In this document: piece by piece, positions 47,940 to 57,453 of the stretch
Layout: each line of letters begins with the position of its first letter
Numbering within the stretch: position 1 is the first letter of the stretch
From: Strigamia acuminata
Lineage: Eukaryota; Arthropoda; Chilopoda; Geophilomorpha; Linotaeniidae
DNA: 64,000 nt
Direction: 5' to 3'
NCBI GenBank assembly: GCA_949358305.1
Contig: OX442319.1
Span: 5,456,001 to 5,520,000, forward strand
The notes under the pieces: generated by a model
Told to the model about the DNA's origin: nothing
The model's input: the letters and a program-made list of their open reading frames with translations, nothing else
Databases searched by the model: none
Position numbers and translations under genes: made by a program

Positions 47940-49526
47940 AAAATTGATCAAGATCCTTAGAACTTAACATTCTTCCCAATGAATCCACGTCTACTCAAGC
48001 AAAAGCTAAGGAGACATTATTAAGGTAAAATTGGAACCAAAACGCCGTGCAAGCTGTTGTGTGAATCAAAAACATATCCCATATCACATATATTTTATTA
48101 GAATCAATCAATTAATAAAACCAGAATAATTCTTCCAATCTTTCTTTGGGTGTATACCATGACAACTTCAACCCTTTAATTGAATAAACCAGTTAACTCC
48201 AAAATTCTAAAACAAAGGGGTTCTGGTCTCTGCCTAACGACAAAATTCACTTTACAGAATAAATATTGATAAATGCTACAGTCATACTTGGAATGCAGGC
48301 TTACAATATCAACATGGTAAATGCTACATTCATTAGAATGCAGTCTTACAATTACCATATTAATATTTACAACAAAAATAATCATCTTGTTGTGATAAAA
48401 AAGGATATTGAAATAAATAAATGTTGGAATGGATATACCAGAGCTCTCTTTTAGAGAGTTGGATTTTACACCCCCAATTTCACATTTATTTAGACCGAAG
48501 TAATTTTTTTGTTAATTTTTTTTTAAAATAAACTATTAATATTGATATTCTTACGCCGCCATTTTCGAATTATTTTCCGACTACCGTAATGTCATTCTTT
48601 CGCCGCCATTTTCGAACAAAATACGACTACTGTCGTTCTTTCGACGCTATTTTCATTAAATTATCATGTATTGTATAAATTGCGGGTTGTTTGGGCTTGC
48701 CGAACTGTACACTGAACATTTTTTAGCATGGTTACCTAGTGAATTTGACGGGAGAAATGGAATTGCGAGGGAGCCCCGTGTTCGTCCGATCTTCAAGGTT
48801 GGGAGAAAAATGTGTTGCGTAGGAGACAAGAGAGCTCTGCCATTGGCTTACAATAGTATGAGGTCATTTCGCGCCCGTTAAGAGCGCCAGCTGGTGAGAC
48901 AAATGACAATGTTTTGAAACAATTTTATTCATGTTTTTATTTCTTCTAAATCTATTCTAAATCTACATTTTATTTCAAAAGATTTGAAGCTTTATTGATT
49001 ATCGTTTAAAGAATTCCAAATCAAAACAACAAACATACGTCATTAGTAGACAGCCCGCTGCTCGATGTAAAAAAAAAAATGGCTGCATACAGCATCCACG
49101 GCGCATGCTCAGTCTCGGCTGTTAATCAACCAACACGACACGAAAAGTGCAGGCGATCCAACGCTGCTCCAGCTGCTTCGTTTACTTCGCCGATGTTCGA
49201 CCTTGTGATGGAGCTCAGTTTACTTTGTAATCCGTCTTACGTAAACCTTTTTCCCATTTGATTACATCATCTGATACGAATAGGTGAGTAAAATACTTTG
49301 AATTTCCCCTCGTTTGTGCGCTCTCAGCTAATTGGAAATTGGTCAAATGGGTCCGTGGGATCGCGCAAAATACTTTCTTTCCCCCTCCCAATTTCATCCA
49401 TCATTTCCTACCCTTATAAGCAGAATGGCGTTGGCTTCACTGCCGAAGGGAGAACCATTTTCTCGTGTGGGGTTAAGCGCTTGCCAATTTCCAAGATGAC
49501 AAATAAATAGCAGAAAAAAATAAATA
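47940..49526. other. Intergenic stretch
   Basis: Two tandem copies of the dispersed TGCAGTCTTACAAT motif at ~48265-48360. No gene is supported; the 71-codon frame at 48666-48881 has no family features. Confidence 0.45.
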
Positions 49527-49831
49527 ACCGTACTGCCTCGAATAAACGCCCGGGCGGAAATTAATTTTTCCGGTTCACAGCAAACACTTGACGTGATTGC
49601 GATCGGGTATGGGTACGGGTAGGGTAGGGTGTGTACGGGTACGGGTAGGGTAGGGTATGGGTAAGAACTTTTAAGGGGGAACGGGTAACGGGCGGGTAAC
49701 GGGCGGGTAACGGGTAGAAATTTTACGCCAATGCTCTTCACTGGCGCGCTGTGCAATAAACACCGCTGACTCGGCGTTTAAAATTCCCCGGCGTCTATTT
49801 GAACCCGGCGTTTATTTGAGGCAGTACGGTA
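49527..49831. mobile_element. CCGTACTGCC-family MITE carrying TACCCG-repeat fragment
   Basis: Ends ACCGTACTGCCTCGAATAAA / TTTATTTGAGGCAGTACGGT. Inside, ~49585-49733 is a copy of the TACCCG-hexamer element in reverse orientation (GGGTACGGGTAGGGTAGGG ... TTTTACGCCAATGC), lacking both CAGATCTCTG termini. This is a mosaic of two transposon families. Confidence 0.8.
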
Positions 49832-51125
49832 AATTGTTTTAGAAATTAAGTGAAGAATTGGCGTTGAATTTGAGTCAAAGGGAATTTGTTTTGAAGGTCT
49901 GAAGAATTGGGCAAATAACGTGTACTTGAGTCAATGAAACATAAATCAGAATTTCTTTTTATTGCCAATTTATTCGTCAATGGGAACCTCGAGTTTGGTT
50001 GTTGCGTGGGGTTTTGCTCGTTGACATTTTTGCTGGAAGAATACGTGTTGTAATTTTCAATGAAAAACGCGTTGGTTGCGATAAAGGAGATTAATAATTA
50101 GAAGGATGAACACCAGACAACTTGAAGGAAAATTTTTAATTTTTAATTTTTTAACCAGCTAGACCTCCCTGCTGAACTCCACCCACTAAGTGGTTGATTA
50201 ACCTATCATAATTAGAGATGGTCTGTGTTTAAGGGCGAGGCTGGGCTGAGCTTGCGGGGAAACAACACCACGTGTTATATTTCATTGCCACACACATAAA
50301 AAACTCACTCGGAAATTCATTCCCCCAGCCATAAAATTCGATTAATCACACTCAGTTTTTTCTTTCCTTCGTGTACTTGAAAATGATGAAAACGAACATT
50401 TTCGTGTCAAATTTTAATTTCTGCGCGAGTGGTATTTAAGCGGCATATTTACTAGGGTTTCGGTACCGGGAAACCGTAGTACCGATTTTCCGGGAATCCC
50501 GGTGAGAAATCACGGTACCGGGAATCGAGAAATTGGAGAAAAACCGGTTCCGTCAAAAATTCGTTGCTGAAACGCCATTTTGTAACGTTTCAATGATGAA
50601 AATGGCCATTTTTGACGAAAAATGGCTAAAAATGGCTATTTTTGACGAAAAACGGCCATTTTTGACGAAAAACGGCCACTTTTGATGGAAAACGGCCATT
50701 TTTACCATGAAAATGTGCTAGAGATGGTTAAAAACGGCCATTTTTAACGAAAAACGGCCACTTTTTGCCATTTTTTGTGGCCTCTTGCCTGACCTTTATT
50801 AGTCCCGAGAGTACTTATTTCCCGGGAGTACCGGCCATTTTGGTACGGGGAACCGGGAATTTTAAAAAGGCGGGAACACAAAACCCTAATATTTACGTTA
50901 TCGAAAGTACCGGTGCTATGATTTAAATGTCGCAGATATATTTACCAAGTGGTTATTTGGCGATCAGATAAAACATTTATGCGCGAGTATTTGATCCGAT
51001 ATAATATTTCTGATTCATAGGGGGATTTTGTTGTTAAAAACGTGTAACACGTGTTGAAAAATGATCTCGATTGTCAATTGCCACATTATATTACAGTCAA
51101 TTCGCTAAACGTGGCCCTAATTTGC
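49832..51125. other. Intergenic stretch containing an hAT element
   Basis: No gene is supported. The only feature I can name is the element at 50453-50888. Confidence 0.5.
50453..50888. mobile_element. hAT element, TAGGGTTT termini, with internal minisatellite
   Basis: A perfect 8-bp duplication ATATTTAC (50445-50452 and 50889-50896) bounds a 436-bp element starting TAGGGTTTCGGTACCGGGA and ending GGGAACACAAAACCCTA. The middle (~50560-50780) is a tandem array of ~20-bp GAAAAACGGCCATTTTTGAC units. Non-coding. Confidence 0.9.
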
Positions 51126-51587
51126 ATGATTAGAAGTGCGCAGCGCGGATTAATAATTCGACATCCTCCACCAAAATGCAGCTTCAAAAAGGGGTCGAGG
51201 TCAATCGCATTAAGTCTCAGAGGAAAGGTTGAAAAAGGAAAAGTGATGATGCATCATTATGGATATCTTTTTAGGACTGGCAAAAGAATTGTTGCAGGCT
51301 CAGTGAGGTTGCTGGTCTTTCCTCTTCAATATCTTCATTCACCCGAGAGCTACATCAATTTCCTTGCTCTGGCACGTTCCATTCAGGTGGGAGTGGGAAC
51401 GTATTTCGCTGTGCGGGTGGGGATTCGAGCCTGGGAAATTGGGCATGCGTTAATTACTTCCGCCAAATTTCACGTGGAGAAGCCTGGAGGAAAACTGGAA
51501 AGGAAAATGCGCCAGCCAGGAGGAATGTTTTGTTTGTTTCAAAGGGGATTTCTCATTGAACTCCCATTTTATCCTACATCACACTAA
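51126..51587 (+). CDS. Uncertain open reading frame, 153 aa
   Basis: This is the longest unassigned open frame in the window. From the first ATG it reads MIRSAQRGLIIRHPPPK and onwards to a TAA; the frame is open from 51051. Composition is basic with moderately hydrophobic stretches (GSVRLLVFPLQYLHSPESY, ALARSIQVGVGTYFAVRVG). I recognise no domain, no splice-linked partner and no close promoter. It could be a first coding exon, a decayed TE frame, or chance. Confidence 0.2.
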   Translation: MIRSAQRGLIIRHPPPKCSFKKGSRSIALSLRGKVEKGKVMMHHYGYLFRTGKRIVAGSVRLLVFPLQYLHSPESYINFLALARSIQVGVGTYFAVRVGIRAWEIGHALITSAKFHVEKPGGKLERKMRQPGGMFCLFQRGFLIELPFYPTSH

Positions 51588-51649
51588 TGGACTCCCCATT
51601 TTGATTTTCTGGGAGCCCCCATTTTCGTTAGTGGTTTTTCGACGTTTTC

Positions 51650-53215
51650 AAACAAAATTTGAAGTTTTTAAACATAATTTGTAGTTTTTAAACAAAATTT
51701 GAAGTTTTTAAACAAAATTTGAAGTTTTTAAACATAATTTGAAGTTTTTAAACAAAATTATTACGTGATACGGTTACACGCAATACGCACGTTCACTCGG
51801 CATTAAGGTCCGATTGCGGCAATTGTGGACTAAAAGATACCTCCAATTTTTAAAATTTTGTTGTCAAAATGCTCTATTTGCATTATCCACACTTAGGAAA
51901 CTATTTTGGAGAAATTTTATTTTCCACAAAAATAGCAGCTTTAGTAATTAGTACAATTCACAACGGCTTCACTAGACTGGTTTTAGACTGTAATAAATAA
52001 AATTAAAGGTGAAATTTTATTTTTTATTTTGTCTACGATCAGTTTGAATTGCTAATTTTGTAATAACGGGCTCAAATATTGCTATTGATGTGTTGAACAA
52101 CGTTCTGTTGAGATTGCACTCGGCTGTCTTGAAGCAGAACTGAGAATACTCGAGATTTCGTTGCAGCTGTACACGGAGTCAGTTATAAATCAAAGTTACT
52201 TACTTCACTTGGCTGCCAGAAGCTCGGTAAACGGATGTGGGTAAGATAAATCTACACCTATCATCTTTTTTTCCAAAAGAAATACTTGAAAAATTGTTGA
52301 AGAATTCTTAACATTTTGATTGTGCTGGATTAATTCCTGTGATCACCACTAGGATTACCATTAGGTACTATATTCATTTAGTGTGGGTAATAATGACACG
52401 AAATGAGCAATTTTGGGGATAAAAACTGTTATAAATAAGCACTAAAATAGTGCCCTCTATCCTGTTATATATTTTCATGAAAAGGATTTGTACTATCAGT
52501 AATATTCTGTGAATAATTCAATTTAATAACATATATGATTTGTTCTTTATGTATTGTATTGGTCACATAACCCAGTAGACTTAGATTAATAAAACATTTA
52601 TGTTTTCTTCATAGAATAAACATGAGTAGGTTTATTCCTTCCAACTAATCTGTAGACGTAAAAAGAAGGTAAAACAATGAAATGGGCCAATTACAGTAAG
52701 CGTTACTTGACCCCCTTATCTCAACGGGTGACCCGATTTCTTCCTCACTCCGAATTTTAATGGACAGAATTTTGTGTGTGTGTAATCAGCGAGCATCACT
52801 CAACTTCACATCTCCCTCAGGTTTGGTTGATACTGTACGATAAAACCCATGTCACGTTTATACGAAATTATAGTTAGGCTATTTGGTGTGTGTGATGGAA
52901 TGCATATGGCTAAAGCTGCTATTTTTGCGGAAAATAAATGTTGTCCAAAATGTTTCCAGATGTGTGGATATGACAAATGCAGCATTTTAACAACAAAATT
53001 TTTGCAATTGGAGGTACTTTTAAGTCCGCAATTTCCGCAATCGGGCCGTTGTACCACAATTTTGCGGAAAATCCGCAATTCGCCAATAACGGGCGTGTGT
53101 CGCAAAAATAAAGTGAACGTGCATATTGCGTTACACCATATTGCGTAATAATTTCGTTTAAAAACTTCAAATTTCTTTTAAAAACTTCAAATTTTGGTTA
53201 AAAACTTCCTGGATG
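51650..53215. mobile_element. Large inverted-repeat (fold-back) element
   Basis: The left arm, about 51745-51960, is repeated in inverse orientation at about 52903-53165 (shared strings include ATTTTCC.CAAAAATAGCAGCT, GTACCTCCAATT, TATCCACAC). Both arms are bounded on the outside by the same GAAGTTTTTAAACAAAATTT repeat (51650-51765; the complement at 53160-53210). The ~940-bp spacer shows no coding sequence. The arms differ by indels, so it is old. A third partial copy (GCAAAAATAGCAGCTTTA) is at ~53287. Confidence 0.8.
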
Positions 53216-54496
53216 AGCTTGCAATATGTCCGAAAAATGGCTGTTTTTTGATCCGCTTTCCGCCCGCAAATTCATTGTTTTTAGTCCGCAAAAATAGCAG
53301 CTTTACTCATTAGTTGCTTCATCTTCACAAGTCTCGATTCTCGCAATCCGTGAGGCCTGTGATTGTCTTCGATGTCAGAAAAAGTTAGAAGATGGACCGG
53401 CTTTGTTCGTTCCGCCACTGATCTGCTCTCTCAGCGGAAAATTAAATTACTCTAGCAATATGGATGCAGATGGAAAATAAAAAAGAAGACTTTTTCGGAT
53501 ACATCTAATGACATCGCACAAACTGTTGAGTGTTTTCTTGCTTATATCGCATGGAAACTTGGCCTTGTAGTGTTTGTTTAGTTATAATTAGTTTGATTAT
53601 TGGCGCTAGTGGTCTGTACCGTTGTCATAGGTTGATGAGATATCGAGAGTGATTGTAATGGCGACCAAGTGAAATAAAACATGGCAGCTGGATGAATATT
53701 TCGTGAGAAAGACTTAATCCCTCGAATTAACTTCTTGACTTTGCCTAAAGAGCCATCTTTGAGCATTAATCAAAAGTGTTCCTGAGATGACAACCTTCAG
53801 ACTTGCCAAGAAGAGTGGATTGAACAAATGAAATATTTGATCAAAGGTCTCCATGTTGATGTGTGTGATTGCATTAAGGACAAAAGACGTTCGAGGCCAG
53901 CGAGTAATCGTTTCCGTCCGTTTTCAAAGGTCATGGAAATCAATTCTGATCCACAATTAACTTGATGTTTCATCTTGCATTGTTTCTATTATTTTCACTT
54001 CATTTCCGGCCGAACTGTCAACAACTTCCGTCAGTTTGGTCAAAGAATATTGATTAAAAATGATGGAAATAAATTCAACGTCGTTTCCATCCACGGGGTT
54101 TGCAATTGAGGCAAGAATTTGTCTGTTGGCATCCCTACAAGATTCCTCGGATTTTAAACGAGTAGAATTCTTTTTGGAGACCCCCTCTTGATCCATCCAC
54201 TTGAGACCTCCCCTTATTCGGCTTTTCCCTTTTCTAAAGCCTCTTTGGCTCCTCTGTTCTCTTCTATTATGCAAACAGCTCCTTTATTCTTTTTGCATTG
54301 GGCTGCATGCAGTTCAACTTATTCACCACGACCGTTCAACCTCAAGAAGTGTGAAGCTGAAATACATTCTAACGATAAATTCTGATTTTTAACGCAAGAA
54401 AACGGGAACACATTTTAACATGAAAATATCAGTTGAGTGAGATGTCAATGAAGGATGTGTTCAATTAAATTTAAATGGGTTTTTTATGTCCGTATA
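53216..54496. other. Intergenic stretch
   Basis: No recognisable gene, RNA or repeat apart from the partial fold-back arm near 53287. The 105-codon minus-strand frame at 53957-54274 has no family features I can name. Confidence 0.4.
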
Positions 54497-55544
54497 TGAG
54501 AGTTTGCGGGATGAATTTTTCCCTTACAGTTAAAGACTATACGGTATAAAAATAGTGTAAGGGAAAAATAATAAATGAAGTTATTGCGGGTTGCACTTTT
54601 CTCTTATCACTACACTATTTCTGCCAACTACTGACAGTTAGTAATTTTGGGCCTAAAAATTCAATTTGGGGGCGTAAATGTGCAAATTTGTGCAACCTAT
54701 GACTGATGTGCAGAGATCTGCATGGGCGAAAAAACCGTACCCGTTACCCGCCCGTTACCCGCCTTAAAAAAAATTTTCTACCCGTACCCGCCCGTACCCG
54801 CCCGTACCCGCCCGTACCCGACCCGTACCCGTCCCTTACCCGAACTCTTCCAGCGCCGTATGGTGTCGAGTTTTGAACTATGCAGTTTGATTTTTATATT
54901 TTTTTTATTGTTAATATTATTTTTCGTTTTATTTCATTGATTTTTTTTCTCGTTTAACTCTCGTTGCTTTGGGGCCCAAAGGATCACAACATCACGTGTG
55001 CTTACAATTTGGGCGGGCTTTGGCGATGACGATGAGGACGAGGACTGCATTTTGTTCGTAACAAAGTGTAAAAGTGGTTGTTGTGCGAACATTGGACAAT
55101 GTTATACACACGTGCAACGTGCATCGTAACGTAATCGTAATCGTATAACTTACATATTTAATTTACGAGGCTAGCGCCACGGCGTGGCGTTAACGTCGTA
55201 ATTTAAATATGTGTACAGCACGAAAACGCGTACCCGCGCGTACCCGAGAGACCTGTACCCGTACCCGCCCGTACCCTACGGGTACGGGCGGGTACGGGTA
55301 CGGGTACGGGTACGGGTACGGGTAGCCCATGCAGATCTCTGCTGATGTGTTTGATCGGGACAACAAAATAATTGCCATTTGCAATGGGTGGAGCTAACGA
55401 TATAGTGTTCTCAATTCTGATTGGCTGCGCTATATTTTAATTTAGCGTTGAAAACGATACACTAAAGATTTTTTCCTTACAATATGGCACTAAAATGGTG
55501 TAACGTGGCACAAAATAAGGGAAAAATGCATCCCGCAAACTCTC
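54497..55544. mobile_element. GAGTTTGCGGGATG-family MITE hosting an hAT insertion
   Basis: Left end GAGAGTTTGCGGGATGAATT, right end (inward) GAGAGTTTGCGGGATGCATT, with TA outside both. Without the nested element at 54711-55341 it would be ~410 bp, comparable with the 492-bp relative at 34117-34608. Confidence 0.85.
54711..55341. mobile_element. Non-autonomous hAT element with TACCCG hexamers, nested
   Basis: Inverted termini CAGAGATCTGCATGGGC / GCCCATGCAGATCTCTG and a perfect 8-bp duplication CTGATGTG (54703-54710 and 55342-55349). CCCGTACCCGCCCGTACCCG arrays lie just inside both ends in inverted orientation, so the two ends could pair over more than 100 bases. The ~300-bp middle is unique. 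It is the longest of four family members here (17082, 49585, 57214). Confidence 0.92.
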
Positions 55545-55545
55545 T

Positions 55546-57213
55546 AATATTTTTTTTCGACTTTTGGACGGTTTTTATAGGGATTTTTAACTTTCATTAC
55601 AGTAGGCGCGTACAAATTTTCGGTTTTTACGATTTTTACCGTTTCTATAAACGCAATGGTCTAAATCTGAGGGTGTAAGTTGAGTACAGTTCCATCTGTG
55701 CTATTTTTCATTGTGAAGGGCGTATCACTTCTCTCTGTGGGTGTGTGTCCATTTTACAGTGCATTTCATGTTCAACACTGCAGGGTATGTGTGTGGATAC
55801 CATTACCACGTTATTACCAAAATGTTTATGGGTACAAAATCTTATTCGATTAAGGTCAGGTGTACTAATCGTCCAGAGAGAATTTTGTCTGGCACTTAAG
55901 AACAGCCGCCAGAGGAGGGTCCATCAAGTGGACCTTAATTACAGCATGTTCCGACAACATTTAGTGAGGGGATTTAAAATGGCGCTGCAAATCATTTAGG
56001 AAAGAAAATTAAAGTGATTTTATTGAGTTGGATTTAATTGGACACATCCCATGCACCATCTCAATTGATTCCAATTAAAACCTTGAACAAACAAAAATTG
56101 GGTTTATAATTAATTAATTATTTACATTTTTGCTATTCTACATAATTATTTATATTTCTGAATTTTGCATTAAAATTGTGAAAGTAAATGGTAAAAAGCT
56201 GCAGCCAAACCCCAGTGCCAATGAATAGCCATTGAACCTGGGTCTTTGACATCCGTATTGATTTTTTTGTGTCTAGAAGAGAGTCGTTTAATTCCTTCAC
56301 TTAAGCATGGGTGTACCCGAAACATTTGATTTGATTCATTCAATTCATTCATATGATGATTTAATGTGGATTTAACATGCTTAGGGGCCCCACAATACCT
56401 AAATCCGCCCTGCTCACAAGCCCCGTTTATTTTTTTCTCTTTTAGTCTTCACATAAAGGTGGAGACTAGTTCCCATCTCCTTAGTCGGAGAGAGAGTATT
56501 CCCTGTCCTCATTTGCTATTATATAAGCGCAGGATGTGTGCAGAGGGGAAGCACGCCTAATCTGGCCAAGGGAGAGGGGGCAGTTCACGTAGTTACACGG
56601 AGAGGGCAGTTCACCAAGTTACACGCATTAAGTAAGCGTTTGAAACCCTCTTATCACTTGATGGGTAACAGAACGTGTCGTTTAGACACAAACCATGACT
56701 AAATTGTGAGGGTGAGTGTTTAAATTTGTGTACTATTTGCATTATTGAACACAATGAACGGCGGTACCTTTATTTTATAAATAAGAAATTATAAAATATT
56801 TAAGAACTATTAATGCAGTACATGCTGAACATGTGTTCTAAGCTGTTTTAAATACAAACGAGTGTTGTTTTGGTTTATTTCGCAAAGAAAATGTTTAGAT
56901 GTTTTTTATTATTTTTATATCGAGTTTTCTTTCCTCTTGTCGAGGCGCTCGAGCGCTATGGCAGCTGCGGCTTGATGTCGAGCACGTGCCGCCATTAAAC
57001 ATGAAGGATCAATTGTCGAAATACTGGGGCTGCGAAATGCTTGAATTTGGCTTTTCCTTCACTGTAATTGGGGATTTTATAGTCTTCCGACAAATTAACT
57101 GCAACAAATGAAGTTGGTTTCCAAGAATTTAGTAATACGTTTTAATTTGTCCCAAGTGGCCGTTTCGGGTTTCTAAGTTCAAGACAGTTGGAATTCGGAA
57201 ATGATGTATTGTT
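55546..57213. other. Intergenic stretch
   Basis: No supported gene. Short open frames at 55745-55999 and 56366-56560 have no family features. A patch near 56450-56520 reads like a hairpin (GGAGACTAGTTCCCATCTCC). Confidence 0.4.
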
Positions 57214-57370
57214 GGGCGGGTAACGGGTACGGTTTTTACGCCAATGCACATCTCTGACACACGTGATCGCGTTCAGGAACAGGTACGGGTAGGGTAGGGT
57301 AGAGAATTTTTTTAGGAGATGGGTAACGGACGGGTAACGGGTAAGGATTTTACGCCAATGCAGATCTCTG
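57214..57370 (-). mobile_element. TACCCG-hexamer hAT element, one end truncated
   Basis: Reverse complement of nearly the whole element at 17082-17254, including the internal CAGAGATGTGCATTGGCG. The right terminus CAATGCAGATCTCTG is intact; ~13 bases of the left terminus are missing. Flanks GTATTGTT / GTGTTGTC match at 6 of 8 positions, consistent with an old target duplication. It lies 66 bases before the splice acceptor of the LRR gene. Confidence 0.82.
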
Positions 57371-57453
57371 GTGTTGTCATGGTTAATAGACCGTAATAGT
57401 TAAAAGTAATGACGTTTTCCTATGTTTATTTGCAGAGAATAGCAGTTGAAGCG

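Noticed and set aside
52849..53148. 99-codon frames on both strands at 52.8-53.1 kb
   Set aside because: They lie in an arm of the fold-back element and have no protein features.
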